Made by a program: the position numbers and the translations under genes
Part shown: positions 33,540 to 42,766 of the stretch, piece by piece
Numbering within the stretch: the stretch's first letter is position 1
How the letters are laid out: each line of letters opens with the position of its first letter
The notes under the pieces: generated by a model
Told to the model about the DNA's origin: nothing
The model's input: only the letters and a program-made list of their open reading frames with translations
The model's database searches: none
Assembly (NCBI RefSeq): GCF_021502585.1
Contig: NZ_JAKFGM010000003.1
Coordinates: 62,001-126,000 of the forward strand
Length of the DNA: 64,000 bases
Reading direction: 5' to 3'
Source of the DNA: Sphingomonas cremea
GTDB taxonomy: Bacteria; Pseudomonadota; Alphaproteobacteria; Sphingomonadales; Sphingomonadaceae

Positions 33540-34919
33540 ATGTCCGTTCGGCTTACCCGCCTGGCCAGGCTGTTCATGCTCGGCCTCGCGCTTTTCTTTG
33601 CCGCCGCGCGTCCGGCGCTAGCGCAATCGATCCTGCGCGACAGTGAAACGGAGCTGCTGTTCAAGAATATCAGCGATCCGCTGGTCGAGGCCGCGGGTCT
33701 CGATCCGGCCAGCGTCAAGGTCGTCCTGATCAATGACCCCGAAATCAATGCGTTCGTCGCCCAGGGCCAGGTCGTTTATGTCCATAGCGGCCTGTTGACC
33801 GCCGCCGACAATGTTAACCAGCTCCAGGGCGTTATCGCGCACGAGCTTGGGCACGTCGCCGGCGGACATTCGATCCGGATTTATGACGGCGCCAAGCAGG
33901 CTACGGCCATCAGCATTCTTAGCCTGGTGCTTGGAGCCGCGGCCATCGCTGCGGGCGCGGGCGATGCCGGCATGGGCATTTTCGCCGCTGGCCAGCAAGC
34001 CGCCCTGGGTTCATTCCTGGCCTTCACCCGGGCGCAGGAGTCGAGCGCCGACCTCGCCGGCGCCTCCTATCTTTCCAAGGCGGGAATCAGCGGGAAGGGA
34101 AGCATCCAGTTCTTCAAGAAGCTGCAGAACCAGGAGTATCGGCTCGCGATCTACGCCAAGGACAGTTACGATCGAACCCACCCGCTATCGAGCGAGCGTA
34201 TTGCCACGCTGGAGGGCATTTATCAGAAGGACCCGGCTTGGAACCGCCCGATCGACCCGGCGCTTGAAGCCCGCTTCCAACGGGTCAAGGCCAAGCTGAT
34301 CGGCTACGTAACTCCTCAGGAAGCGGTGAAATTCTATCCTGAAACGGACACGAGCGTACCGGCGCACTATGCGCGGGCCTATGCCTATCATCTCGGAGCT
34401 TATCCCGAGAAGGCCAATTCAGAGGCGGATGCGCTGCTCGCTACCGCACCGGACGACCCCTTCTTCCTCGAATTGAAGGGTCAAATCCTGCTCGAAGGCG
34501 GTCATCCGAAAGAGGCAATAGCGCCGCTGCGCAAGGCGGTTGCGAATGCCCCCGACATGCCGATGATCGCGGTGATGCTCGGTCACGCCCTCATCGCGTC
34601 GGAGGACCCGAAGAATTTCAACGAGGCCAAGCAGGTGCTGAAGACCGCGGTCAACCGCGACAACGACAATCCGTTCGCCTGGTACCAGCTCGGCATCGTT
34701 TACGACCGGGAAGGCGATGAGCCGCGGGCGGCGCTGGCAACGGCCGAGCGCAACAATCTCGAAGGCCAGGACAAACTTGCCTTGGCTAGCGCCCGGATGG
34801 CGCTTGCCGGCCTGCCACAGGGAACGCCGGACTATCTTCGCGCGCAGGATATCGCCATGGTTTCCGAAAATGCGCTGAAGAAGGACAAGAAATATCGTGA
34901 GCCAAAGCCAAAGGAATAG
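33540..34919 (+). CDS. M48-family metallopeptidase with TPR region (BepA-like)
   Basis: This 459-aa periplasmic protease has a signal peptide (about 1-30, ALAQS), the zinc motif HELGH (101-105), and a C-terminal TPR-like region (about 280-430). BepA-type proteins proofread outer-membrane protein assembly (LptD) in E. coli. ATG 33540 is chosen because it starts directly with a signal peptide and lies after the terminator; ATG 33516 is possible. It overlaps the DsbA-like gene by 23 bp, so the two are co-expressed. Confidence 0.9.
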   Translation: MSVRLTRLARLFMLGLALFFAAARPALAQSILRDSETELLFKNISDPLVEAAGLDPASVKVVLINDPEINAFVAQGQVVYVHSGLLTAADNVNQLQGVIAHELGHVAGGHSIRIYDGAKQATAISILSLVLGAAAIAAGAGDAGMGIFAAGQQAALGSFLAFTRAQESSADLAGASYLSKAGISGKGSIQFFKKLQNQEYRLAIYAKDSYDRTHPLSSERIATLEGIYQKDPAWNRPIDPALEARFQRVKAKLIGYVTPQEAVKFYPETDTSVPAHYARAYAYHLGAYPEKANSEADALLATAPDDPFFLELKGQILLEGGHPKEAIAPLRKAVANAPDMPMIAVMLGHALIASEDPKNFNEAKQVLKTAVNRDNDNPFAWYQLGIVYDREGDEPRAALATAERNNLEGQDKLALASARMALAGLPQGTPDYLRAQDIAMVSENALKKDKKYREPKPKE

Positions 34920-35610
34920 CGGGCCCTGGGTTCCGGCGATCGCGGGTGGCGTAATCGGCGCGGGACTGACCGCCGCTACGATCGTTCTAGCCGGACCAAC
35001 GCTGTTCGGCGAACGGATGGTGCGCGAAGCGCTCGTCGCCAACCCCGAAATGCTCGTACAAGCCGGGGAGGCACTCCGCGAACAACAATATGCCTCGACC
35101 CTGGCGCCTATCAGGGCATCGCTCGAACGGCCTTACCATTCAAGCTGGAAGGGCGCGGAGAAGCCCGAAGTCACGCTGACTTATTTCTTCGATTATGCCT
35201 GCGGCTATTGCCGGCAAAGCAACCCCGACATCGAGCGGCTGCTGAAAGAAGAAAAGGGATTGCGCGTCGTCTATCGTGAGCTGCCGATCCTCGGCCCCGA
35301 AAGCGTAGCGGCGGCACGCGTCTCGCTCGCCGCGTCCAAGGCCGGCAGGTTCGGAGCCTATCATGACGCACTCTATGCTGCCGGCCGCCCTGGCCCGGAT
35401 ACGATTGCGTTAGCTGCTCGCACTGCCGGCGTCCCTCCTCAGCCGGCCGCCGATCCTGCACAAGAAGCGGAGCTCAGGGAAAACATGGCTCTCGCCAGCC
35501 AGCTGGGCGCGACTGGCACGCCCTTGTTCGTGGTCGGCAATCGCGTGATCAACGCCGCGGTTGGCTATGACGCGCTCAAACAAGCGGTGAAGGCGGCTCG
35601 GAAGAGCTAG
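34897..35610 (+). CDS. DsbA-family thiol:disulfide oxidoreductase (ScsC-like)
   Basis: This 237-aa protein has a membrane-anchor/signal segment (about 11-33), a thioredoxin-fold domain with the active site C102-GY-C105 and the cis-proline loop TGTPLFVVGN. It probably makes or isomerises disulfides in the periplasm. The start is a GTG at 34897 within the M48 gene, in another frame. The coupling to an outer-membrane quality-control protease suggests a joint role in envelope protein folding. Confidence 0.88.
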   Translation: MSQSQRNSGPWVPAIAGGVIGAGLTAATIVLAGPTLFGERMVREALVANPEMLVQAGEALREQQYASTLAPIRASLERPYHSSWKGAEKPEVTLTYFFDYACGYCRQSNPDIERLLKEEKGLRVVYRELPILGPESVAAARVSLAASKAGRFGAYHDALYAAGRPGPDTIALAARTAGVPPQPAADPAQEAELRENMALASQLGATGTPLFVVGNRVINAAVGYDALKQAVKAARKS

Positions 35611-35671
35611 GACGTTTGCGCATCGCTGGCGTCCAATTTCACGCCTAAGCCCCGCCAAAATAAAAACACGT

Positions 35672-37354
35672 CTATTGCACCGCCTGAACTTCGACGCGAC
35701 CAGGAGCGGTTGCAGCGGCCTGCGCCAGATAGCCATGGATCGCCGATACCACCTGGGCGCCGTCGCCGACCGCAGCTGCGACGCGTTTGATTGAGCAGGC
35801 GCGGACGTCGCCGACAGCGAACACGCCCCGTCGACTGGTTTCAAGCGGCAAGCGGTCTTCGCCCACTTCTTCGCCGGTCTGGAGGAATCCACGTTCGTCG
35901 AGCTTCAATCCCGCCCCAGCGAGCCAGTCAGTGTTGGGCTGGGCGCCGATAAATGAGAACAGGAATCTTGCCGGGTGGCGCACTTCGGTTCCCGACACCC
36001 GTTCGCGCCATCTCACCGCCTCCAATGCGCCTTCGGAGCCTTCAAGCCCGGCGATTTCGCAACCGATCACGACGTCGACGTTGGGAAGGCCTTGGATTCG
36101 GTCGATCAGATATTGGGACATGGTCTGGCTGAGCGGCCTGCGCGCGAGCACGGTTACGCGTCGAGCTCGATTGGCAAGGAAAACTGTAGCCTGTCCCGCG
36201 GAATTGCCGCCGCCCACCAGCACTACATCATGTCCCACGGTCAAATCCGCTTCAAGCGGTGAGGCCCAGTAGTGGACCGATGTCCCCTCAAATTCTTCGA
36301 GCCGCTCGACGCCCAATCGCCGGTAACGCGCGCCGGTGGCAATGACCACGGCTCGCGCCTGCGCAATCTCGCCGGTGGCAAGCTGGATCCGGCACGGGTC
36401 CCGGCCGCACTCCAGTTTCAACGCCTCATCGGGAATGGCCATTTCCACGCCGAACTTCTGGGCCTGGCTGAACGCGCGACCCATCAAGGCCATGCCGGAT
36501 ATCCCGGTCGGGAAGCCAAGATAATTCTCAATCCGCGCCGAAGCGCCCGCCTGGCCACCGAATGCCCGACAATCGAGCACGAGCACCGACAGTCCCTCCG
36601 ACCCGGCATAGACCGCGGTGGCCAGTCCGGCTGGCCCCGCGCCAACCACGACGAGATCGAATAGCCGGTCCGGATCGATTGGCCCGACCAGGCCGATGCA
36701 GCGTGCCAGCGTACCTTCCGGCGGGTTTCGGAGCAGCGCCCCGCCCGGACACAGTACGATCGGCAATTCCTCGACCTCAACCTTGAATCGCTCAATCAGC
36801 GTTGCCGCGCAGCTGTCGGTTGCGGGGTCCAGATGCTGATGCGGATGGCCATTGCGCGTCAGGAAATTGGTCAGGCGGAGCACGTCGGCATCGTCGCCCG
36901 CCCCGATGATGATCGGCCCGGCACCGGATTCGATCAGCCCGACCCGCCGCAAGATCAAGGCCCGCATGATCCGCTCGCCCAGGTCAGCCTCGGCGATAAG
37001 CAGCGCCCGGAGCCGTTCCGGCGGAAGCACCACGGCCTCGACATCGGTCAGCGCGTAGGCATCTACCAGCGACGGGCGCCCCGACAGTTGCGCCAGTTCG
37101 CCCATGAAGGAGCCGCGCTGGTGGGTGACGATGTGGGTCCGTTGACCTGTCTCGTCGTGCTGGCTGATCTCGACCTCTCCGTCGAGTATCAGGATAAGTC
37201 CGAGCCCGGACTTGCCAACGGTGGCCAACGCCTCCCCCTGGCGGAATTTTTCGATCCCTCCGAACCGGCGCAACCGCGCCATCTCGTCCGGCGTCAAAGT
37301 GGGAAACATCTGAGCGCCGCGAGTGGCGATCATGGTTTGGACAGGATCAGCCAT
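35672..37354 (-). CDS. Thioredoxin-reductase-like flavoprotein fused to a cNMP-binding domain
   Basis: This 560-aa protein has a Crp-type cyclic-nucleotide-binding domain (about residues 25-125), a linker domain, then an FAD/NAD(P) oxidoreductase with VVVGAGPAGLATAVYAG and VLVGGGNSAGQA dinucleotide motifs and an FAVGDVRA ending. Where thioredoxin reductase has its CxxC pair it reads HYWASPLEA, with no cysteines, so it cannot reduce thioredoxin by the usual path. The family is widespread but its electron acceptor is unknown. It lies convergent with the DsbA-like gene. Confidence 0.9.
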   Translation of the reverse strand: MADPVQTMIATRGAQMFPTLTPDEMARLRRFGGIEKFRQGEALATVGKSGLGLILILDGEVEISQHDETGQRTHIVTHQRGSFMGELAQLSGRPSLVDAYALTDVEAVVLPPERLRALLIAEADLGERIMRALILRRVGLIESGAGPIIIGAGDDADVLRLTNFLTRNGHPHQHLDPATDSCAATLIERFKVEVEELPIVLCPGGALLRNPPEGTLARCIGLVGPIDPDRLFDLVVVGAGPAGLATAVYAGSEGLSVLVLDCRAFGGQAGASARIENYLGFPTGISGMALMGRAFSQAQKFGVEMAIPDEALKLECGRDPCRIQLATGEIAQARAVVIATGARYRRLGVERLEEFEGTSVHYWASPLEADLTVGHDVVLVGGGNSAGQATVFLANRARRVTVLARRPLSQTMSQYLIDRIQGLPNVDVVIGCEIAGLEGSEGALEAVRWRERVSGTEVRHPARFLFSFIGAQPNTDWLAGAGLKLDERGFLQTGEEVGEDRLPLETSRRGVFAVGDVRACSIKRVAAAVGDGAQVVSAIHGYLAQAAATAPGRVEVQAVQ

Positions 37355-37385
37355 TTCTTTTCATAATCCGCTTCAAGCCCCGCGC

Positions 37386-38063
37386 CTACTCTTCGGTCGC
37401 TCGCCCTTTGAACCCCTGGGCGATGACGTACCATTCTGACGAATCCTTGCGGCTGGCGGGCGGTTTTGCGTGCTTTACCGTACTGAAGTGCCGCTTCAGT
37501 TCGGCGACGAGATTATGATCGGCGCCACCCGCCAGGACCTTCGCAACATAGGCGCCGCCAGGCCTCAGAACCTCGGTTGCGAACAACATCCCTGCCTCAA
37601 CCAGTGCCATGGTCCGCAGGTGATCCGTCTGCGGATGCCCGACAGTATTGGCGGCCATGTCCGACATGACGAGATCGGCTTCGGGAAGGCCCAAGGCCGC
37701 CCGAAGCTTTTCGGGAGCTTCGTCGTCCATGAAATCCATCTGCAGGATTGCGACCCCGTCGATCGGGTCGGTCGGCAGCAGGTCGATACCCGCGACCCGC
37801 GCCACCGGGGATCGACGGCGAACGACCTGGCTCCAGCCGCCCGGTGCGATACCGAGGTCGACCACGCCCTTTACGCCCTTCAAAAGGCCATATTTCTCAT
37901 CGAGTTCAAGCAGCTTGTAGGCCGCACGGCTGCGATAGCCTTCCGCTCTGGCCTTCCTCACATAGGGATCGTTGAGCTGCCGCTCTAGCCAGCGTGTCGA
38001 GCCAATCTTGCGGCCTTTGGCGGTCTTGACCCTTTGTTTCGGCCCCTGCCCGGACCGGCTCAC
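37386..38063 (-). CDS. rlmE: 23S rRNA (uridine-2'-O-)-methyltransferase RlmE (FtsJ)
   Basis: This 225-aa enzyme methylates U2552 of 23S rRNA. The K-D-K-E catalytic set is visible: Lys in RAAYKLLEL, Asp in VMSDMAANT, Lys in YVAKVL and Glu in SSEWYV. The SAM site is DLGIAPGGWSQV. Its start overlaps the end of the Ppx/GppA gene by 4 bp (ATGA), so the two form one operon. Confidence 0.96.
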   Translation of the reverse strand: MSRSGQGPKQRVKTAKGRKIGSTRWLERQLNDPYVRKARAEGYRSRAAYKLLELDEKYGLLKGVKGVVDLGIAPGGWSQVVRRRSPVARVAGIDLLPTDPIDGVAILQMDFMDDEAPEKLRAALGLPEADLVMSDMAANTVGHPQTDHLRTMALVEAGMLFATEVLRPGGAYVAKVLAGGADHNLVAELKRHFSTVKHAKPPASRKDSSEWYVIAQGFKGRATEE

Positions 38064-39109
38064 AGCTGATAACCATCGCGCGCCATCAGCGAGCGCAAAA
38101 TTCCCTCACGAATGCCGCGGTCGGCAATTCCCAGCGTTTCGGCCGGCCAGATGTCGAGGATCGCCTCCAGGATCGCGCAGCCGGCGACGACCATGTCGGC
38201 ACGGTCGGCGCCGATGCAGGGCAAACCGCTGCGCTGGCCGAAATCCATTTCAGCGATCATCGTCGAGATACGCCGCATATCGCCTACGGGTACGTGGAGC
38301 CCGTCAACCATCCGCCGGTCATAGGCTGGCAGCGCGAGATGGACGCTGGCCAATGTGGTCACCGTTCCGCTGGTGCCGAGCAATCGGACATTCTTGAGCT
38401 TCCCCGGCAGCATTTCGACGAAATGGGCGAAACTCCGCAAGACGCGCTCGCGCATCCGGGCATAAGCTAGGACCCGATCCTTGCCCTCGATTGCCTCGCG
38501 GCCCTCGCTCTCGGTTAAGGAAACAACCCCCCAAGGGGCCGACCACCACGCGCGGATGCGCGGCGCTTGCTCGCCCTGCTCGACTAGCACTAGTTCAGTC
38601 GATCCCCCGCCAATGTCAAAGATGAGCGCCGGCCCATCACCGGGCTCGAGCAGCTTGTGGCAGCCGAGCACCGCCAGCCGAGCTTCCTCCCGCGGGGCAA
38701 TGATTTCCAGCGCGATCCCAGTTTCCCGCTTTACTCGTTCGGTGAAATCGCGGCCATTAACGGCCCGCCGACAGGCCTCCGTAGCAACCGACCGGGAGAG
38801 TGTGACATGCCGCCTCCTGAGCTTGTCGGCGCATACGGCGAGCGCATCAACCGCTCGGTCCATGGAGCCCTGGGTGAGTTTGCCGCTGGTCGACAAGCCC
38901 TCACCCAACCGAACGATGCGCGAAAAGGCATCGAGCACGGTGAAGCCGTCGTCGCTGGGACGGGCAATCAGCAGCCGGCAATTGTTGGTGCCTAGGTCCA
39001 GTGCGCCGTAAATATCGCGCCTGTGGCTCCTCCGGAGCGGCGGTCCTCCGCCTGCCGTTCCCTCATATCGAGGGCTCGGCGCACTGACGGCTTGCTGCGC
39101 CATCGTCAC
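38060..39109 (-). CDS. Ppx/GppA-family phosphatase
   Basis: This 349-aa protein has the ASKHA-fold phosphate loops DLGTNNCRLLI (N-terminal) and FDIGGGSTELVLV, defining Ppx/GppA. Members hydrolyse polyphosphate or pppGpp. It is of the short two-domain form lacking the extra C-terminal domains of E. coli Ppx. It is coupled to rlmE by a 4-bp overlap. It could degrade polyphosphate that the PPK2 at 8.2 kb uses, though no direct link is visible. Confidence 0.92.
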   Translation of the reverse strand: MTMAQQAVSAPSPRYEGTAGGGPPLRRSHRRDIYGALDLGTNNCRLLIARPSDDGFTVLDAFSRIVRLGEGLSTSGKLTQGSMDRAVDALAVCADKLRRRHVTLSRSVATEACRRAVNGRDFTERVKRETGIALEIIAPREEARLAVLGCHKLLEPGDGPALIFDIGGGSTELVLVEQGEQAPRIRAWWSAPWGVVSLTESEGREAIEGKDRVLAYARMRERVLRSFAHFVEMLPGKLKNVRLLGTSGTVTTLASVHLALPAYDRRMVDGLHVPVGDMRRISTMIAEMDFGQRSGLPCIGADRADMVVAGCAILEAILDIWPAETLGIADRGIREGILRSLMARDGYQL

Positions 39110-39231
39110 ATGCCCATTCTATCCTTGGCCGCACAGGGATGCCGCACGGCTGACTTGGAACGAGCTTAACCTGAATAAGTCTTAAGGTGCAACCAGGCGA
39201 TGGGTTCGAGGTCGTTCCGGCCGGCGCGACG

Positions 39232-39260
39232 TTGACAGGAGAAGGTGGGCTTTCTATCTG
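39232..39260 (+). promoter_or_regulatory. Promoter of tRNA-Gln
   Basis: A perfect TTGACA (39232-39237) and TATCTG (39255-39260) are 17 bp apart, and the tRNA begins 19 bp after the -10 box. It is the clearest sigma-70 promoter in the window. Confidence 0.72.
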
Positions 39261-39279
39261 CCCGCCCGGCGACCAGTGT

Positions 39280-39353
39280 TGCCCGATCGTCTAATGGTAA
39301 GACTACGGACTCTGACTCCGTCAATCGAGGTTCGAATCCTCGTCGGGCATCCA
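39280..39353 (+). tRNA. tRNA-Gln (anticodon CTG)
   Basis: This 74-nt cloverleaf pairs TGCCCGA (39280-39286) with TCGGGCA (39343-39349). The anticodon stem ACGGA/TCCGT encloses the loop CT-CTG-AC, and GGTTCGAATCC forms the T arm. Discriminator T and an encoded CCA follow. The anticodon CTG reads CAG glutamine codons. Confidence 0.95.
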
Positions 39354-39409
39354 GCCTCCCTCTTTCTGCGACTTGAACAGCGGCTTCTCACGGAGCATCA
39401 CCTCTGCCC

Positions 39410-40147
39410 ATGAAGATCATCGGCAGCTACGTTAGCCCATATGTCCGCAAAGTGCTGGTCTGCCTTGAACTCAAGGGCCTCGATTATGAGGTCGATCCGA
39501 TCACTCCCTTCTTCGGCAATGACGAATTCGAGCGTTTGAGCCCGTTACGGCGCATTCCTGTACTTATCGAAAATGATATCGTTTTGACCGATTCAACCGT
39601 CATCGCGGAATATGTCGACGAAACGCACCCGGATCCGCCGCTGCTACCCAAACATCCGAAAGAACGCGCTCGCGCCCGCTGGTTGGAAGAGTTCGCAGAC
39701 ACGCGTCTGGGCGACGTGTTCATCTGGGGGCTTTTCTATCCCAAATGCGTCCACCCCAACGTTTGGAAGGAACCGGGAGATACTGCGCGGATCGAACATT
39801 CTCTTTCGGCCGACATTCCGGCGGCGCTCGACTATCTGGAAGGTGAGCTTCCAGAGGACGGCTATCTCTTCGGCGAGATTGGCCTGGCTGACATTGCCAT
39901 CGCCAGCTTCTTTCGCAACGGCGCTTATGCCGGATTCGCCGTCGACGCTGAGCGCTGGCCAAGGACCGCACGCTTCGTGCCCTTTGTGCTGGCGCACCCA
40001 GCCTTCGAAAAGCTGCATCGGCTCGAGCAGATCCAGCTCAGCACGTCGATCCAGGGCCGGCGGCAGGCGCTGTGTGAAGCAGGAGCGAAGCTGACGCTGG
40101 ATAGTTATGGCGAGCGGGAACCGCGCAAGGGCGTGATGCGGCTTTAG
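39410..40147 (+). CDS. Glutathione S-transferase family protein
   Basis: This 245-aa protein has an N-terminal thioredoxin-like GST domain (about 1-78) starting MKIIGSYVSPYVRKV, with the cis-proline RRIPVLI and the glutathione-binding DSTVIAEYV. A helical C-terminal domain follows (about 90-210). Conjugation of an electrophile to glutathione is likely, the substrate unknown. It follows tRNA-Gln and is convergent with the response regulator. A stem CCGGGTGG/CCACCCGG (40151-40185) lies just after its stop. Confidence 0.88.
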   Translation: MKIIGSYVSPYVRKVLVCLELKGLDYEVDPITPFFGNDEFERLSPLRRIPVLIENDIVLTDSTVIAEYVDETHPDPPLLPKHPKERARARWLEEFADTRLGDVFIWGLFYPKCVHPNVWKEPGDTARIEHSLSADIPAALDYLEGELPEDGYLFGEIGLADIAIASFFRNGAYAGFAVDAERWPRTARFVPFVLAHPAFEKLHRLEQIQLSTSIQGRRQALCEAGAKLTLDSYGEREPRKGVMRL

Positions 40148-40222
40148 TGCCCGGGTGGTACCGTCCCCCGGACAGTTCCACCCGGACAAGGTAGCCCTGC
40201 TATTCGCGGGCAGTTCCAAAGT

Positions 40223-40732
40223 TCAATGCTGAGTGCCCGCGATCCAATGTTCGAGGCGGGTCTTCAGGGAGCGTCGCGAAGGGATGTAGCCGGGCTGCGT
40301 CTCGGCGCCCTCCTCTTCTTCGACCTTGTCGTAAAGTGTGAGATTGACCGGCATCTTGGGCCTGAGTGCCTCGCGCCCGCGCATCAGGTCCTCGGCCGCG
40401 GCCAGGCTGCGGTGGATGTCCTCGGCGGTAAATGGCTTCATCAGGCAACCGAGCGCCAGATCCGGCATCGGGAAATCGGGCGCCTTGCCGGTGATAAAGA
40501 AGCAGGGGATGTCGAAATCGCCCATTCGCACGGCGACTGAAAATCCAGTCGAACCGTGAGCGAGCCGCAGGTCGACGAGAGCGAGGTCGGGTAAATGCTC
40601 CGCGGCGGCGGCGACCGCCCCATCCAGATCATCGGCAGTGGCAACGACACGGTAACGCGGATTGTCTTCAACCAGATATTTCAGCGTCGTCGCCAGCTGC
40701 ACATCGTCTTCGACGATCAGGATCTTGAGCAC
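40223..40732 (-). CDS. Single-domain response regulator
   Basis: This 169-aa protein is a receiver domain without an output domain: acidic pocket VEDD (8-10), phospho-acceptor Asp in LVDLRL, Thr in FITGKAP and Lys in LMKPFT. About 45 residues follow the receiver, acidic and then basic, without a known motif. No histidine kinase lies beside it, so it may take phosphate from a distant kinase or act as a phosphate sink. Confidence 0.9.
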   Translation of the reverse strand: MLKILIVEDDVQLATTLKYLVEDNPRYRVVATADDLDGAVAAAAEHLPDLALVDLRLAHGSTGFSVAVRMGDFDIPCFFITGKAPDFPMPDLALGCLMKPFTAEDIHRSLAAAEDLMRGREALRPKMPVNLTLYDKVEEEEGAETQPGYIPSRRSLKTRLEHWIAGTQH

Positions 40733-40860
40733 CGCCAGGCCTCCCCGCCTTGGATAAATACTTATCCTTGAAGGGATTCTGCGCGATGAGGGAGCAAGTG
40801 CGAATCCCCCTTGAACATGGTTAACGCCAAGATGACGCAGTGCTGCGACAGGCTGATGGA

Positions 40861-41484
40861 TCAGCCCCTGTAAAAGATGTGCGCACCGATCTTTTCGACC
40901 CGCCGAAGGTTGTTACGCCAGCGCGGCGCGACATAATCGGCATGATACCAAAGCACATCCTGAGGGAGCGCTGAGGTCAGATTGAGTGCCGCAATACGGG
41001 CAATCGCCTGCGCCTTGGCCCAGGCATCGCAACCGTAATCGATCCGCGGAAAACGCCCTGAGCGCACGAAGCTGAACTGCGCCTTCTGCTTAACGACACC
41101 GCACCAGCTGGCCGGATAGCGGCCCGACTTGGCGCGATTGATGACGACATTGGCGACGGCAAGCTGCCCTTCGAGCGGTTCGCCCATGCTTTCAAAATAG
41201 ACGGCGGTAGCCAGGCATTGGCCTTGCTCGTCAAGCTCGGCTCCTGTCCGATGAACATTGACCAGGTCAGTCAGTGACATCGGCGCTGCCGGGGCAGTAG
41301 TTGCCGGTGCAGTATTTGCCGCAGCCGCCGCCGGCGCCACGACAGTGGTGGTAGTCCTGACGACCGCCTGAACCACAGGAAGATTTGTAACTTGCTGGGC
41401 GACGGCCTGGCCGGAACCCCCAACGGTAAGCAACATGGCAGCAGCAAACGCCGACGCGCCGCCGGTTCCTAAAAACTTCTTCAA
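40861..41484 (-). CDS. Cell wall hydrolase SleB-type (Hydrolase_2)
   Basis: This 207-aa protein has a signal peptide (about 1-29, AVAQQ), an Ala/Thr/Pro-rich linker (about 40-70) and a SleB-like domain from residue 90 with catalytic Glu98 in TAVYFESMGEP and the conserved ANVVINRA and WYHADYV. SleB-type enzymes act on peptidoglycan as lytic transglycosylases. It stands alone. Confidence 0.9.
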   Translation of the reverse strand: MKKFLGTGGASAFAAAMLLTVGGSGQAVAQQVTNLPVVQAVVRTTTTVVAPAAAAANTAPATTAPAAPMSLTDLVNVHRTGAELDEQGQCLATAVYFESMGEPLEGQLAVANVVINRAKSGRYPASWCGVVKQKAQFSFVRSGRFPRIDYGCDAWAKAQAIARIAALNLTSALPQDVLWYHADYVAPRWRNNLRRVEKIGAHIFYRG

Positions 41485-41817
41485 TTCTTGCTCTAACTAT
41501 GGCGGCCGGCCGTCCAACGATCGCTTCCACGCTACTAAACGCTGACTGGCGATCGCGGAGGGCTCGTCCGTCTTGCCCTGGGATCCGGCAGCTGCCTTCA
41601 GCAGCGCCAGGTGGATCCACCCGCTCATTAAAATGTTGCAGTGCACATAAGCTAAGGGAGCCAGTGAGCAACCGCTTGAGCGATGAATGGAGCGGATGGC
41701 GGGATAAATGACTGGAACAATGAACAAATTGACAGATTTCCGGAATTTTTGATCGGCTTATGATTGCACCTAGTCGCGTTCCCGTCTGTAAGCCGGGTCA
41801 AAGGGAGATCCGATCGA
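41485..41817. other. 333-bp divergent gap between the cell wall hydrolase and EVE-domain genes
   Basis: No gene is seen. A perfect TTGACA (41729-41734) and a good TATGAT (41759-41764) occur before the EVE operon, but 24 bp separate them, too many for one standard promoter. The right half is visibly AT-richer than its surroundings, as expected for promoter DNA. Confidence 0.5.
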
Positions 41818-42216
41818 ATGGCCTATTGGCTGATGAAATCCGAGCCCAGCAGCTACAGCTGGGACGACCTGGTCCGCGATGGCGGCACGATGTGGGACGG
41901 AGTGCGCAATAATGCCGCGCGCCTTCATTTACGCGCGATGAAGCCAGGTGACGAGGCCTTCGTCTATCACAGCATGGATGAGCGGGCGGTGGTTGGGATC
42001 ATGCGGATCACTGGAACCGGCCAACCGGACGGTGCCGACGGAAGCTGGGTCAAGGTGCCCGTCGAGCCGGTGCGGCCGCTGAACAAGCCGGTCACCCTTG
42101 GCGCCATTAAGGCCGATCCAAGGCTGGCTAAGATGGAACTGATTCGTCAGTCACGCCTTTCCGTCGCTCCCGTGCGCGACGACGAATGGAAGCTGATCCT
42201 GGAGATGGCTAAGTGA
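41818..42216 (+). CDS. EVE-domain protein
   Basis: This 132-aa protein is a single EVE domain (PUA-like): MAYWLMKSEPSSYSWDDL, then WDGVRNNAARLHLRAMKPGDEAFVYHS and VVGI. EVE domains bind modified bases in DNA or RNA; family members are linked to modified-DNA restriction and RNA recognition. ATG 41818 has AAGGGAG upstream. Its stop overlaps the start of the next gene (GTGA), so it leads a three-gene operon with two small exported proteins. Confidence 0.9.
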   Translation: MAYWLMKSEPSSYSWDDLVRDGGTMWDGVRNNAARLHLRAMKPGDEAFVYHSMDERAVVGIMRITGTGQPDGADGSWVKVPVEPVRPLNKPVTLGAIKADPRLAKMELIRQSRLSVAPVRDDEWKLILEMAK

Positions 42217-42722
42217 AATTGCTCGGAATTTTTGGTCTTTTCCTCGCCGTCACGGCCTCGGCCCAGGGGCCGAGCTGGAAGCTAACGCCAAGCGGCTGGG
42301 GGCCAGCTCACATCGGCATGAACCGGGCCCAGCTCACTAAGGCGCTTCATGTAGGGCTGGAAGGCGACGCATTCGACAATGAGGGGAGCTGCATCGAACT
42401 CTACGCGGCGGACAATGCCCTGCCCGGCCTCATATTCATGCTCATTGATGGCAAGTTGGCACGAATAACGGTGACGGAGCCCGGCAAGGTCGTAACGCCA
42501 CGCGGGATCGGTATCGGCTCCAGCGCCGACGATGTTCGCAAGGCCTATGGCTCGGACCTGAAGGCGGAGACGCACCATTATGAAGGCGAGCCGGCCGAAT
42601 ATCTGACCTACTGGCTCAAACCGGAAAAAAGCGGGGTTCGTTTTGAAACCGACACCTCGCGCCGAGTGCAGACAATCCATGCCGGAAACGACGCAATCCA
42701 GTATATCGAGGGTTGCGCCTGA
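42213..42722 (+). CDS. Small exported protein of unknown function
   Basis: This 169-aa protein starts at GTG 42213 and has a short signal peptide (about 1-17, TASAQ). The mature part has two similar-looking halves beginning GWGPAHIGMNRAQL and RGIGIGSSADDVRKAYG, a pattern seen in periplasmic proteins with tandem small lipoprotein-like folds. Two cysteines (in GSCIEL and EGCA) may pair. No function can be named. It is translationally coupled to the EVE gene. Confidence 0.7.
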   Translation: MKLLGIFGLFLAVTASAQGPSWKLTPSGWGPAHIGMNRAQLTKALHVGLEGDAFDNEGSCIELYAADNALPGLIFMLIDGKLARITVTEPGKVVTPRGIGIGSSADDVRKAYGSDLKAETHHYEGEPAEYLTYWLKPEKSGVRFETDTSRRVQTIHAGNDAIQYIEGCA

Positions 42723-42766
42723 GGCGAAAAGGGCGGCGGGCCAACAACTGCAACGGGAGGTCAGTG

